Below are positions 48,293-61,029 of a DNA stretch of 64,000 nucleotides, one piece after another (the first letter of the stretch is position 1; each line of letters opens with the position of its first letter). Location of the stretch: the NCBI GenBank assembly GCA_016715325.1, contig JADKAL010000003.1, forward strand, positions 1 through 64,000. Reading direction: 5' to 3'. The DNA is from Methylococcaceae bacterium. Its GTDB lineage: Bacteria > Pseudomonadota > Gammaproteobacteria > Methylococcales > Methylomonadaceae. The notes below the pieces were generated by a model that saw only the letters and a program-made list of their open reading frames with translations, was not told the origin of the DNA and did not search any database. Position numbers and translations under genes: made by a program.

Positions 48293-48607
48293 TTATTTAA
48301 TGAACGAACAGCAATAATCCGTCGGCGACTTTATTTTTACGGTAAATTTTGCATTCGCGGGGACGTTAAACGATTCGCCGCCTTTAACATTCAACCATTG
48401 ATCCGAATCGGGAAGCATCACGTCCAGGTCGCCGTCGAGAATGTCCATGATTTCTTTGTCCGCGGTGTTGAACGTATATTCTCCCGGCAACATAAACCCT
48501 AAAGTTTTCATTGAGCCGTCCGCAAACTTAATCGTGCGGCTGCTGACATTGCCGTCGAAATAGACATTCGCTTTTTTGACGACGGAAACATTATTGAATT
48601 CTGACAT
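48293..48607 (-). CDS. ppnP: Pyrimidine/purine nucleoside phosphorylase PpnP
   Basis: 104 aa from the ATG at 48607 ([19 protein letters not shown]); an in-frame upstream start would add 14 unusual residues. Single cupin: [44 protein letters not shown] and [16 protein letters not shown]. The DUF1255/YaiE family phosphorolyses a broad range of nucleosides. Stop lies 5 nt from repeat copy 8. Confidence 0.92.
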   Translation of the reverse strand: MSEFNNVSVVKKANVYFDGNVSSRTIKFADGSMKTLGFMLPGEYTFNTADKEIMDILDGDLDVMLPDSDQWLNVKGGESFNVPANAKFTVKIKSPTDYCCSFIK

Positions 48608-48675
48608 AGTAGACCTGATAAATTGAATGAGTAAAAAATAGGCGGACATAATACCAGATTCCTTTTTACCGTTCT

Positions 48676-49275
48676 TTAGCCGATTTTACACACGCTAAAT
48701 AGTTTAGGCGCGGAGGGATTGTCGGGATGGTTTTCGAATAAGGCGGTTCGGTATTGCCCGGTATCGAGACCAAGACGCCACTGATCTACGTCGCGAGTTT
48801 CATCGCCGCCGCCGTCGTGTCCCGGATAGGCTACCACCGTGATAAGACCGCCCAGTGATATTAAATCGGCCGCCGCCGCCAGCGCGGCGAGTGTCGATTT
48901 CGATTGGGTTTTAATGTGTTTAACGCTGCCGGGTAAATAGCCCAAATTGAACATAACCATACCGATTCGTCCGTGATAAATCAACGGAATAGTCGCTCGC
49001 ATCGCGGCATGATCGGCCCTGAATAATGTTAAACAAGAATTCGACATTTGTGCCGCTAAACGTCGGTTTGCTTGATCAATAGCGGTTTGTTGTATGTCGA
49101 AACCGAAAACATGTCCGTCAGGCAGAACTAAATCGAGCAAAAACGTCGTGTCGTGGCCGTTCCCGACGGTTGCGTCGATAACAATGTCGCCCGGTTTTAC
49201 GTGTTCAGCAACAAGTTGATGGGCTAATTTAACGAGAGAAAGAGGGCGATTGGAAGCGTTCGATATCACAAGCAA
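48676..49275 (-). CDS. mnmM: MnmM-like SAM methyltransferase (YtqB family)
   Basis: 199 aa class I methyltransferase: [19 protein letters not shown] (SAM site), [31 protein letters not shown] (motif IV region) and [15 protein letters not shown], matching the YtqB/MnmM family. In Gram-positive bacteria MnmM methylates nm5U34 to mnm5U34 in tRNA. The ATG overlaps the upstream FAD-oxidase gene by 47 nt; a GTG start at 49269 is possible. The pair resembles the split MnmL + MnmM route rather than the fused MnmC of enterobacteria. Assignment by motif; substrate inferred. Confidence 0.8.
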   Translation of the reverse strand: MLVISNASNRPLSLVKLAHQLVAEHVKPGDIVIDATVGNGHDTTFLLDLVLPDGHVFGFDIQQTAIDQANRRLAAQMSNSCLTLFRADHAAMRATIPLIYHGRIGMVMFNLGYLPGSVKHIKTQSKSTLAALAAAADLISLGGLITVVAYPGHDGGGDETRDVDQWRLGLDTGQYRTALFENHPDNPSAPKLFSVCKIG

Positions 49276-50293
49276 AGGGGAGCGGTCGGTTATGTAAAAG
49301 GTAATCGGCGAAGCGTTCGCTGTACCAAGGTATTTGCAAGCTGCCTTTGGCGCCGAAACCGTTGAAAATAGCTAAGGCTTTATGTTGTGGATGTCTGCCG
49401 ATAAAGGGATGCCGGTCGGCGGTGCAAGGTCTTATGCCGACTTCATGTTTTACGACAGACGATTGGGCAAGGCCGGGATGGACGGTTTTAAGTGCATTAA
49501 ATAATCGCTGCTTGCCTTGTTCTGTGATGTGTTGATCGGTTTGATACCGGTCGAATGTGGCACCGATGCGGAAATTACCATCCTCCTGAGGCAATAGCCA
49601 GTTACCGTAATTGATGATGGAATCGGGTAATGGGGCAGGGTGGTTGAGTGTGAGAATTTCGCCTTTGACCGGTTGTAGCGGCAAGTTGTTAAACCAAGGA
49701 TTATCGATTGCGCGATAGCCTTCGCAAAAGACCACCTGTTTTGCAACAATAGCTTGCCATTTTACGGCTGAATTGATGTTTAAGTAGGCATATTCGACGA
49801 ATGCCGGGCAGTAGGCGTTCGACGCAATAAAAAAGTTTTTTAAGCTTGAAAGCAACAAAGCAGTCGATAAATATCCGCACTGCAGTTGCTCGATATAACC
49901 GTAAGACATGTTAAATCCATTAAGCATTCCGTTCGCAGAAGAAAATTCGCCGAGAAAAGCATCGTAATCCGGGTTTTGCTGCCGTTTAAGTGCTTGAACA
50001 CGTTCGGATTCGTTTTGAAAAAGTCGAAACATCGATTTTCTGACGTAAAACGATTCTCCGAAAAAGCCGGACAGCTTATCGTAACAGGCGGTCGCAGCCG
50101 GTAATAAAGTGTCGACATCGGCGCTTTTAGCCAACCGCATACCGCTAATGGGGTTAATGATGCCCGCGGCGACACTCGATGCATTTATGGGGCTATTATC
50201 GACGACAACGACGCTGCAACCCCGTTGCAACAATGTCCAACCCAGCAAGCTGCCTGCCAAGCCTTGACCGATAATCAGAAAATCGACTTGCAT
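49229..50293 (-). CDS. FAD-dependent oxidase, MnmC(o)/MnmL-like
   Basis: 354 aa DAO-fold flavoprotein: FLIIGQGLAGSLLGWTLL (FAD Rossmann site), NASSVAAGIINPISGMRLAK, PLQPVKGEILTLNHP, GNWLLPQEDGNFRIGATF, KHEVGIRPCTADRHPFIG and NGFGAKGSLQIPWYSERFA. These fit the glycine-oxidase-like group that includes the oxidase domain of MnmC (cmnm5U to nm5U). It precedes and overlaps the MnmM-like gene, which would do the following methylation step. Function inferred from this pairing. Confidence 0.8.
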   Translation of the reverse strand: MQVDFLIIGQGLAGSLLGWTLLQRGCSVVVVDNSPINASSVAAGIINPISGMRLAKSADVDTLLPAATACYDKLSGFFGESFYVRKSMFRLFQNESERVQALKRQQNPDYDAFLGEFSSANGMLNGFNMSYGYIEQLQCGYLSTALLLSSLKNFFIASNAYCPAFVEYAYLNINSAVKWQAIVAKQVVFCEGYRAIDNPWFNNLPLQPVKGEILTLNHPAPLPDSIINYGNWLLPQEDGNFRIGATFDRYQTDQHITEQGKQRLFNALKTVHPGLAQSSVVKHEVGIRPCTADRHPFIGRHPQHKALAIFNGFGAKGSLQIPWYSERFADYLLHNRPLPFACDIERFQSPSFSR

Positions 50294-50403
50294 GCGTGTT
50301 TAATAAAAAGTGGTCTTACCGAATAAAAGTAAGATCAGGCGGTTTCAAGAATGAAAGAGACAGAATTTTAAGGCAGGAAAGGAATAAATGTCATGGTCAA
50401 TTG

Positions 50404-50441
50404 TTCAGCCCGGTCTTACGTGTTGATAAGACCGGGCTGAA
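50404..50441 (-). terminator. Stem-loop after the crystallin-like gene
   Basis: Perfect 15-bp stem TTCAGCCCGGTCTTA / TAAGACCGGGCTGAA with an 8-nt loop, 3 nt beyond the stop of the reverse-strand gene. No U-tract, but very stable; it may also block read-through towards the mnm pair. Confidence 0.7.
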
Positions 50442-50444
50442 AGC

Positions 50445-50897
50445 TTATTCAACGCAATCGACTTTTAACGACCTGACTTTTTTATGGAAGTTAAAGTCGC
50501 CGAGATCGTGGATAGTTTCATTTGCAAGAAAAATAAGTTCGGAATCTTCTTTAATATCTTGTTCCGTAATACCCCAGGCGCTTAAAAAATCGGGTTTTTT
50601 AGCCATTTCGGTTAATGTTAATTCAAACTTGGGGTTTTGATAGAGCGTCACCTTAGCTTTGGGTCCTGTTTTCAAGCTATGGATACGCTTTTCCCAGTTT
50701 TCACCGTTAACTTTGGTAAGGTTTTCGAACTGAACCGGCCCTTCGAGGTGTAAAGTTTGTCCTTTATATTGAGATTCTTCAAAAAAATCCGCCCAGCAGT
50801 CTTTGTCTTTCGCATAAACATGCGGTGTCCATGCAGATAATAAGAAAACGTATGAAAGTGTTATTAAGTGACGAAATAAAAATCTGACACTGTTCAT
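50445..50897 (-). CDS. Small secreted protein with beta/gamma-crystallin-like domain
   Basis: 149 aa from the ATG at 50897, with GAGGAGG about 8 nt upstream; the frame is open further up but lacks support. Signal peptide (about 1-29, ending HVYA). The mature part begins KDKDCWADFFEESQYKGQTL and has KRIHSLKTGPKAKVTLYQNP and KVRSLKVDC, the F-x-x-x-x-Y-x-G and Ser pattern of beta/gamma-crystallin Greek keys. Two Cys could form a disulfide. Probably exported; role unknown. Confidence 0.7.
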   Translation of the reverse strand: MNSVRFLFRHLITLSYVFLLSAWTPHVYAKDKDCWADFFEESQYKGQTLHLEGPVQFENLTKVNGENWEKRIHSLKTGPKAKVTLYQNPKFELTLTEMAKKPDFLSAWGITEQDIKEDSELIFLANETIHDLGDFNFHKKVRSLKVDCVE

Positions 50898-51151
50898 TTG
50901 AAGCCTCCTCAGAATTAATTGTATTATTTGCCGACAGAGTTGAAACATTGTTTATCAACCTGTTAACACTAAGACACCTCCTTCTAGTTGCCGTTCCGCA
51001 TAAAGTCGGATTAGCCGTAAAATAACGACTCAAAAAAAATGTTTTCACCGAATTGCCGTATTTGAAAATAAATACTGCATTTATTTAGAATAAATCGGCA
51101 AATTTCTATAAAATCTACCTCTTTTTTGAATTCGTACACACAAGAGTCTAC

Positions 51152-52120
51152 ATGGACCTGAATTTTCTCGATTTTGAACAACCCATCGCCGAACTGGAAG
51201 CTAAAATTAGGGAGCTTCGAAATGTGGAGTTCGACAATAACATCAATATCTCGGATGCATTAAAGCAATTGGAAGACAGATGCGAAGCACTCACCGAATC
51301 GATCTTCGCTTCATTGTCCGATTGGCAGATTTCTCAGTTATCCAGACATCCCGGCAGGCCATATACCCTGGATTACATCGAACATATTTTTACCGAATTT
51401 CACGAGCTGCACGGCGATCGCGCTTATGCCGACGATCCGGCCATCGTTTGCGGCATGGCACGGTTGGACGGACAGCCGGTCATGGTCATCGGCCATCAAA
51501 AGGGGCGCGATACCAAACAAAAAATCTACCGTAATTTCGGAATGCCCCGTCCTGAAGGCTACCGCAAAGCATTGCGGATTATGAAGATGGCGGAGCGCTT
51601 TAAACTGCCACTGATTTGTTTGATCGACACCCCGGGCGCTTATCCGGGCATCGGCGCGGAAGAACGCGGACAAAGCGAGGCGATCGCACGCAATTTATTC
51701 GAAATGGCGCGACTGCAAATTCCTATCATTTGCGTGGTGACAGGCGAGGGCGGTTCCGGCGGGGCGTTGGCCATTGGTGTGGGCGACAGGTTGATTATGC
51801 TCGAATACAGCACCTATTCGGTGATCTCCCCGGAAGGTTGCGCCTCCATCTTATGGAAAAGCGCAGATAAAGCCCAGTTGGCGGCGGAAGCGATGGGCAT
51901 CACCTCGGACCGTATCCGTGAATTAGGCTTACTAGATGAAGTCGTACGCGAGCCATTGGGCGGCGCGCACCGGAATATGGAACTCATTGCAGCAAATTTG
52001 AAAGACGCCTTGCTTCGGCATTTGACCGATTTACAACAACGAACGATTGATGATTTGCTGGCAATCCGTTATCAGCGGATTATGAGTTTTGGGTCGTTTG
52101 TGGAGGAAGTGGTTAAGTAG
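51152..52120 (+). CDS. accA: Acetyl-CoA carboxylase carboxyltransferase subunit alpha
   Basis: 322 aa, full length. [18 protein letters not shown] at the start, [59 protein letters not shown] and [16 protein letters not shown] are diagnostic. With AccD it transfers the carboxyl group from biotin to acetyl-CoA, the committed step of fatty-acid synthesis. It begins the conserved accA-tilS-pyrG-kdsA-eno block, which is interrupted after it by an inserted gene. Confidence 0.96.
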   Translation: MDLNFLDFEQPIAELEAKIRELRNVEFDNNINISDALKQLEDRCEALTESIFASLSDWQISQLSRHPGRPYTLDYIEHIFTEFHELHGDRAYADDPAIVCGMARLDGQPVMVIGHQKGRDTKQKIYRNFGMPRPEGYRKALRIMKMAERFKLPLICLIDTPGAYPGIGAEERGQSEAIARNLFEMARLQIPIICVVTGEGGSGGALAIGVGDRLIMLEYSTYSVISPEGCASILWKSADKAQLAAEAMGITSDRIRELGLLDEVVREPLGGAHRNMELIAANLKDALLRHLTDLQQRTIDDLLAIRYQRIMSFGSFVEEVVK

Positions 52121-52167
52121 TAGTAAGGTATGCAGTGCGTACCCATTGGCTATAAATAAGTATAAAG

Positions 52168-52200
52168 CCGTTCGTGGTGAGCTTGTCGAACCATGAGCAC
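52168..52200 (+). repeat. Short REP-like repeat (copy a)
   Basis: CCGTTCGTGGTGAGCTTGTC then GAACCATGAGC, an imperfect palindrome. The same sequence recurs at 58676 and, inverted, at 59545. Related in core to the type-B interior. Confidence 0.75.
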
Positions 52201-52204
52201 GACT

Positions 52205-52593
52205 ATGTGTCGCTAACGCGACAGTTATATTAATGTGGGTTCTCGTACCCACGGACGAGATGCTTTTCTTTGTGCGGATGAGCGACATGGATGTTGTAAA
52301 TGCGGAAAATGCAGGAGCAATTTTCCGCCAACGAAAAGTATCCAAAAGAAATCCGCCCGATGCCGCTTGTTCCCTGCGCTTCTCGCATTTATAGAGAGTT
52401 GTCAAAAGGGACTCCTGTCGCTTTGACAACTTGCGGCATCTCTGCCGCACCCCTTACGGGCTATTCCCGATAAAAGCTCCGATGCTCGGCGCGGCATACG
52501 GGATAGGCGGGTAATTATTGGGGTTCGTTCCTCACCCCATTCGCATAAAATAAATTTTTTATAAAAAATAGACACATAGCAATTTGGAGAAAA
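52205..52593. other. Gene-free insert sequence between accA and the orphan gene
   Basis: About 390 bp without a supportable gene. Includes an imperfect palindrome GTTGTCAAAAGGGACTCC / GCTTTGACAACTT (about 52398-52433) and GC-rich repeat-looking text (GATGCCGCTTGTTCC, TGCGGCATCTCTGCCGCACC). Two ORFs crossing it (52031-52450 minus, 52235-52426 plus) have low-complexity translations and one runs antisense into accA, so I read the region as repeat-derived. Confidence 0.4.
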
Positions 52594-53370
52594 ATGAGTT
52601 TACAAATCAACCCAGATTTTGAGAAATGGGCTATGGGCTTTTCTGGTTGTGACGGTGGCAATTTAAACGGCTCAATTTGGTTTTGTGGAATTGAATGGGG
52701 CGGAGGTAGCGAGGAAGATTGGTTGAAAGACAGTGTTTCTAAATTTGAATATGTCATTGAACCATATTCAATTAATGATGAAGACATTGAAGAAAGAAAA
52801 AAAGAACTCATACCTCAATATAATGCAAAGTTATTGAAAATGTATTCTGTTTTGCTCGGTAAAGAAGCTAAAGATTACAAAGAAACTGCACTGGCTTACA
52901 AGTATCTGGGCAAAAATGGGCATATTTTTAAAATGAATTTATACCCTATAGCATTCGGTGATACAAAGGATGATTTATGGGATTTTCATCATTATAAACT
53001 CACCGGATTTCCAACCAAAACTACATATAAGGCATGGTGCCAAATAAACCGCTTCAATAAAATTCGAGAATGGCTTCAAGAAAACAAGCCGAAGGCGATA
53101 ATTTGTACTGGAGTTACACTGCATAAAGAGTTTTTGATGGCTTTTTGTGGATTTGAAAATATTCACGAAGAAGTGAAAAAGCTAGAAAAAATAATCATTG
53201 ATGACCGATATTTTTATTGGATGGCTATTAATAATAACCAAAGCTTCTTATTTATTATTCCTTTTTTTGGGAACCCTTATGGTTTAAACAAAGATGAACA
53301 AATTATTAATATAGGCAAAAAAATAAGAGAAATATGCGTTATAAATTATGGTGAAAAATGGCTTGAATAG
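52594..53370 (+). CDS. Orphan AT-rich protein of unknown function
   Basis: 258 aa. WFCGIEWGGGSEED near the N-terminus, LYPIAFGDTKDDLWDFHHY, KIREWLQENKPKAIICTGVT and FFGNPYGLNKDEQ. The order of Gly-rich start, acidic segment and late helix faintly recalls uracil-DNA-glycosylase-like folds, but no catalytic motif is certain. GGAG precedes the ATG. Far more AT-rich than accA or tilS and flanked by palindromic repeats, so probably acquired. No function assigned. Confidence 0.65.
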   Translation: MSLQINPDFEKWAMGFSGCDGGNLNGSIWFCGIEWGGGSEEDWLKDSVSKFEYVIEPYSINDEDIEERKKELIPQYNAKLLKMYSVLLGKEAKDYKETALAYKYLGKNGHIFKMNLYPIAFGDTKDDLWDFHHYKLTGFPTKTTYKAWCQINRFNKIREWLQENKPKAIICTGVTLHKEFLMAFCGFENIHEEVKKLEKIIIDDRYFYWMAINNNQSFLFIIPFFGNPYGLNKDEQIINIGKKIREICVINYGEKWLE

Positions 53371-53372
53371 TA

Positions 53373-53454
53373 AGTAGCTTCGATGAAGTGTAACGAAATC
53401 GAGAAATCGAAGTTTCGTTCGCCCTCGATTCTACTGCGTTACATCGAGGCTACT
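53373..53454. repeat. Large imperfect palindrome (REP/BIME-like)
   Basis: The 82-bp element begins AGTAGCTTCGATG and ends CATCGAGGCTACT. The arms pair over about 30 nt with small bulges (left AACGAAATCGAG, right CTCGATTCTACTGCGTT). It resembles the widespread GTAGC-type intergenic palindromes of proteobacteria. It lies directly between the orphan gene and tilS. Confidence 0.75.
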
Positions 53455-53473
53455 TAATTTCCATAGATAACCA

Positions 53474-54829
53474 ATGCTGCTATCTCCAAACGTCATCGTG
53501 TCCAAATTGGCTCAACATCAGCCATACCCAATTATTTACTTAGCCTACAGCGGCGGGATTGATTCCCATGTGTTGCTGCATTTATGCGCTTCTATTGACA
53601 ACCTTAAGCCCAAAATAACCGCCGTTTATGTCAATCACGGCTTGCAGGTTGAAGCTAAAAACTGGGGTTTACACTGCGGTCAAGTTTGCGCCAATCTTGG
53701 TGTTAAATTCCTTAGCTTAAAAGCGAACGCTAAAGCAGCGCCGGGCGAAAGCCCCGAAGAAGCGGCAAGGAATGCCCGTTATGCGGCATTGAAACCATTG
53801 CTCGGTAAAGACGATATGTTGTTATTAGCCCAACATGGGGAAGACCAACTCGAAACCGTGTTGTTGCAATTATTTCGCGGCAGCGGGCTGAAGGGGCTTT
53901 CCGGTATGCCAGAAAGTATGGCTTTCGGGGAAGGAAGGCTGGTCAGGCCCTTGCTGGATGTTAGCAAAGCGCAAATTATCGAGTACGCCAAAAGCCACGC
54001 GTTAGAGTGGGTGGAAGATCCCAGCAATCGCCATAGCCGATACGACCGCAATTTTTTGCGAAACGATATTATCCCTTTACTGAAGCAGCGTTGGCCTGCG
54101 TTGGATAAAACGGTGTTTCGCTCGGCTAAACATTGCGCTAATTCGGATTTCCTTTTGGCAGCACATGCCGAAGACTTGCTTCGGCATGTGCTCGATCAAA
54201 AGGATAAAGCATTAATTATTAGCAACCTAAAGACTTATTCATTGTTGGAACAACAGCTGATTATAAGGCAATGGTTTAATTGTTTAGGCTTAAAGATGCC
54301 CAGCCAGGATTTTGTTGAAAAAATCGTAGAGCAAGTCGTGGGAGCGCGAGACGATGCCAATCCTGTGTTAGCTAAACAAGACTATTGTATTCGTCGTTAT
54401 CGCAACAAGTTGTATTGTGTTAAATCCTTTTCGTTATCGATTAAGGAAGGTTATCTATGGCCTTTCGGTCAATCCTTACTTAAAGTAACGGATGAGGAAA
54501 GCTACGAGGTTGTGCATTCTGAAACAGGAATTCCGCTGGAACAATGGCAAAACTCGACGATCACGGTAAAGTTTCGCTCCGGCGGCGAGTCGGTTCGTTT
54601 GCCGGGTCGGGAAGGTCGGCACGCTTTAAAGAATCTTTTTCAAGAAGCAGGTATTCCCCCGTGGGAACGCATACAAATACCGTTGATTTTTTTGGATGAC
54701 CAACTGGCAGCCGTCGGCGAACGCTGGATAACCGCTGAATATTACAGCGAAAGCCGAGAACCTTGCATCCGCATCATTCGCCGTAAAATAAATCCAAAAG
54801 GCAATGACGGCATGGCCGTTGTCGGGTAA
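53474..54829 (+). CDS. tilS: tRNA(Ile)-lysidine synthase
   Basis: 451 aa. PP-loop YLAYSGGIDSHVLLHL (about 23-38), then AAPGESPEEAARNARYAAL, LAQHGEDQLETVLLQLFRGS and EDPSNRHSRYDRNFLRNDI, with the C-terminal TilS domains (RSGGESVRLPGREGRHALKN). Converts C34 of tRNA-Ile2 to lysidine, which is essential for AUA decoding. It follows accA in relatives. Confidence 0.95.
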   Translation: MLLSPNVIVSKLAQHQPYPIIYLAYSGGIDSHVLLHLCASIDNLKPKITAVYVNHGLQVEAKNWGLHCGQVCANLGVKFLSLKANAKAAPGESPEEAARNARYAALKPLLGKDDMLLLAQHGEDQLETVLLQLFRGSGLKGLSGMPESMAFGEGRLVRPLLDVSKAQIIEYAKSHALEWVEDPSNRHSRYDRNFLRNDIIPLLKQRWPALDKTVFRSAKHCANSDFLLAAHAEDLLRHVLDQKDKALIISNLKTYSLLEQQLIIRQWFNCLGLKMPSQDFVEKIVEQVVGARDDANPVLAKQDYCIRRYRNKLYCVKSFSLSIKEGYLWPFGQSLLKVTDEESYEVVHSETGIPLEQWQNSTITVKFRSGGESVRLPGREGRHALKNLFQEAGIPPWERIQIPLIFLDDQLAAVGERWITAEYYSESREPCIRIIRRKINPKGNDGMAVVG

Positions 54830-54862
54830 AATACGCGATTCAAAAGCACGTCAGTTATTTAG

Positions 54863-58637
<3,775 letters not shown>

Positions 58638-58675
58638 TTATTTCAATATTTTTCAAATGAGCTAATATAAAAAAG

Positions 58676-58707
58676 CCGTTCGTGGTGAGCTTGTCGAACC
58701 ATGAACG
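58676..58707 (+). repeat. Short REP-like repeat (copy b) at the ftsB start
   Basis: CCGTTCGTGGTGAGCTTGTC then GAACCATGAACG, matching copy a nearly exactly. It lies just after eno and overlaps the 5' end of the open ftsB frame. Confidence 0.85.
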
Positions 58708-59044
58708 ACTTAGCCTTACGTTTAGTGATGAATTAAAATCGTCCAACTTTAAATTTGAGGATCAGTATATAAAAATCCTAATCGCCGTCATCATCCTACT
58801 GATAATTCACCTGCAATACCGTTTGTGGGTCGGGGATGGCAGTGTCGCGCAAATCAAAGAATACGAAGCCCGCCTGGAAACCGTCAAAGAAAAAGTCAAA
58901 GAGAAGAAAGAACGCAACGAAGCCCTGTACGCCGAAATCGAAGACCTCCGCAAAGGCCAGGAAGCCATTGAAGAACGGGCGCGGGATGAGTTGGGGATGA
59001 TTAAGGAAAACGAGACGTTTTTTCAGGTGATTGAAGAAAAGTAA
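58682..59044 (+). CDS. ftsB: Cell-division protein FtsB (start uncertain)
   Basis: 120 aa from GTG 58682. The recognisable protein starts at residue 30: IKILIAVIILLIIHLQYRLW (membrane segment), VGDGSVAQIKEYE, a coiled coil (about 58-95) and EERARDELGMIKENETFFQV, all typical of FtsB, which joins FtsQ and FtsL at the septum. Residues 1-12 (MVSLSNHERLSL) are encoded by REP copy b. At the family's normal start position the codon is ATA (58769), with GAGG 8 nt upstream. Real start is GTG 58682/58685, TTG 58691 or this ATA. Confidence 0.85.
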   Translation: MVSLSNHERLSLTFSDELKSSNFKFEDQYIKILIAVIILLIIHLQYRLWVGDGSVAQIKEYEARLETVKEKVKEKKERNEALYAEIEDLRKGQEAIEERARDELGMIKENETFFQVIEEK

Positions 59045-59250
59045 TTTATTTTGCTCATGTATTAGCAAAGTTTAACTCGTAATATGGGTTAATTGTTGGG
59101 TTACGGCGCACGGACAAATCGGCTGTTATTTTGGCGTAATCTGCTTTGTGCGTCTAACCCAATCTACAATTTACATCCAAAAATCCAATTGCAAAAAATC
59201 TGCCTCCTGTTATTATGACCATGTGCTGACCATATTAATGAGAGGTAGCT

Positions 59251-59526
59251 ATGACGACTGCATCTGAACGCATTCCGGTTCTCGTAACCAAAACCCAAAA
59301 ACAACAATTGACTGCAAAAGCAAAAGCGGCAGGACTTTCTACGGGTGAATTTTTGCGACGTGCGGGGGAGAGTTATTCTGCATCGGAAGACCAGGATTTA
59401 TTGGAAGGTTTGTTGGATCAGGTGATTAAAATCACAGCCAAAACCGAACAAGCCATTGACAATGCACTGGATTTCGTTGCTGCTTCGGAACAACGTTTGG
59501 CGTTATTTGATGCTAAAGACAAATGA
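59251..59526 (+). CDS. Small RHH/MobC-like protein
   Basis: 91 aa. RIPVLVTKTQKQQLTAKAKA, AGLSTGEFLRRAGE is the pattern of ribbon-helix-helix proteins such as MobC or CopG relatives, followed by a helical acidic tail (LLEGLLDQVIKITAKTEQAI). GAGAGG precedes the ATG. TGACCAT occurs twice at about 59215-59236 upstream, a possible autoregulatory site. No mobilisation genes are near. The gene sits with a small coiled-coil gene in the ftsB-ispD interval, where relatives usually have nothing. Confidence 0.6.
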   Translation: MTTASERIPVLVTKTQKQQLTAKAKAAGLSTGEFLRRAGESYSASEDQDLLEGLLDQVIKITAKTEQAIDNALDFVAASEQRLALFDAKDK

Positions 59527-59544
59527 ACATTGAAATTCAGTTGT

Positions 59545-59569
59545 GGCTCGACAGGCTCACCACGAACGG
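59545..59569 (-). repeat. Short REP-like repeat (copy c, inverted)
   Basis: GGCTCGACAGGCTCACCACG then AACGG, the reverse complement of the copy a/b core. It lies between the two small genes of this interval. Confidence 0.75.
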
Positions 59570-59610
59570 AATTTGCCCAAATCAATCGATCAAAATCTTA
59601 GGGTTAATCA

Positions 59611-59811
59611 ATGGGAATATCGGAGAAAGTTTGGGATGTACTGACCACTGTCATCAAAATGGACGACAAGGTGGAACGCATGGCCGATACCATCAAAGGG
59701 CAACAGATGCGAATTGAAGATTTGACGATGCGGGTGGTGCGCCTTGAAACTGCTCTTGAAATTGCCCTTGCGTCAAAAAATTCTAAAACCATTTCGAAAA
59801 AAACCTCTTAA
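59611..59811 (+). CDS. Small coiled-coil protein, unknown
   Basis: 66 aa. KVWDVLTTVIKMDDKVERMA then MRIEDLTMRVVRLETALEIA with heptad-spaced hydrophobics, suggesting a short coiled coil. Basic Ser/Lys tail. No family recognised. It follows the RHH-like gene by 84 nt and may share its transcript. Confidence 0.5.
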   Translation: MGISEKVWDVLTTVIKMDDKVERMADTIKGQQMRIEDLTMRVVRLETALEIALASKNSKTISKKTS

Positions 59812-59866
59812 TAAAGCGGTTCGTCAAATTTCTCTATTTTAAAGATCAAGAGTGATAACTCCTAAA

Positions 59867-60559
59867 ATGAATCATCAAATTCACTTCTGGGCTGTCGTCC
59901 CCGCCGCCGGTGTTGGTAAACGTATGAACGCAGACCGGCCTAAACAATACCTCGAATTGGGGGACAGTACGGTTATTGAGCATACCTTGTCTCGTTTACT
60001 ACAAGCCGGGGTTTTTTCGGCAATCGCGGTAGCTATTTCGGAGGAAGACCCGTATTGGCCCGAACTTGCTTTATCCAAGCATGAAAAAATAATTACAGCG
60101 CCGGGCGGCAAGGAAAGGGCGGATTCGGTATTGTCGGGCTTAAAATCGATCGGCGATAAAGCTAACGACGACGATTGGGTATTGGTGCACGATGCTGCCC
60201 GGCCTTGCTTAACTTCGGAAGATATTCTTAAGTTGATCGATGTCTTAAAAAACGATGAGGTCGGCGGGATTTTGGCGCTATCCTCGCACGATACGTTGAA
60301 AAATGTCGATGGCGATAAAATTCTGGGGACTTTGGATAGACGGCACATCTGGCGGGCGTTGACCCCGCAAATGTTCAGATTCGGAATGTTGAGAGCGGCC
60401 CTGGAAGCAACCGCGGGCGATCCCAGAATTACCGACGAGGCAAGTGCACTCGAAATTCAAGGGTTTGTTCCGAAAATCGTCGAAGGTCGTCCCGATAACA
60501 TAAAAATCACCCGGCCTGAAGATTTGGCTTTAGCGCAATTTTACATGGAGCATCAATGA
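59867..60559 (+). CDS. ispD: 2-C-methyl-D-erythritol 4-phosphate cytidylyltransferase
   Basis: 230 aa from ATG 59867 ([20 protein letters not shown]); GTG 59852 would add five residues and neither start has a clear Shine-Dalgarno. Motifs: [62 protein letters not shown] and TDEASALE. Third step of the MEP isoprenoid pathway. Overlaps ispF by 4 nt. Confidence 0.94.
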   Translation: MNHQIHFWAVVPAAGVGKRMNADRPKQYLELGDSTVIEHTLSRLLQAGVFSAIAVAISEEDPYWPELALSKHEKIITAPGGKERADSVLSGLKSIGDKANDDDWVLVHDAARPCLTSEDILKLIDVLKNDEVGGILALSSHDTLKNVDGDKILGTLDRRHIWRALTPQMFRFGMLRAALEATAGDPRITDEASALEIQGFVPKIVEGRPDNIKITRPEDLALAQFYMEHQ

Positions 60560-61029
60560 TACGAGTAGGACAAGGGTACGATGTACACCGCTTTAACGAG
60601 GGCGATCACATTATTCTCGGCGGGGTTAAAATTCCGTACGAACAAGGCTTGGAAGCGCATTCTGACGGGGATGTTGTGCTGCATGCGTTATGCGACGCCT
60701 TATTAGGTGCGGCGGCTCTTGGCGACATCGGCAAGCATTTTCCCGATACCGATCCGGAATTTAAAGGCGCCGATAGCCGGGTATTGCTTCGTCATGTTTA
60801 TAAAGTCGTCGGGGAGCGAGGGTATAAATTGGGGAATGCCGATATCACGATTGTTGCGCAAGCACCTAAAATGGCGCCCTATATTGCCGACATGTGTAAA
60901 AACATAGCTGCTGATTTGCAGGTTGAGACCGCTCAAATCAACGTAAAAGCCACGACGACCGAAAAACTCGGTTTTGAAGGCCGTAAAGAAGGGATTGCCG
61001 TTCATGCGGTTGTTTTAATTGAGAGTTAA
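60556..61029 (+). CDS. ispF: 2-C-methyl-D-erythritol 2,4-cyclodiphosphate synthase
   Basis: 157 aa. [20 protein letters not shown] (zinc-binding D-x-H), [38 protein letters not shown] and [18 protein letters not shown] are all present. Fifth MEP step, making the cyclic diphosphate. ATGA overlap with ispD implies coupling. Confidence 0.95.
   Translation: MIRVGQGYDVHRFNEGDHIILGGVKIPYEQGLEAHSDGDVVLHALCDALLGAAALGDIGKHFPDTDPEFKGADSRVLLRHVYKVVGERGYKLGNADITIVAQAPKMAPYIADMCKNIAADLQVETAQINVKATTTEKLGFEGRKEGIAVHAVVLIES

Noticed and set aside
52031..52450. 139-codon reverse ORF overlapping the accA 3' end
   Set aside because: Antisense to accA and through repeat sequence; low-complexity translation typical of repeat-derived ORFs.
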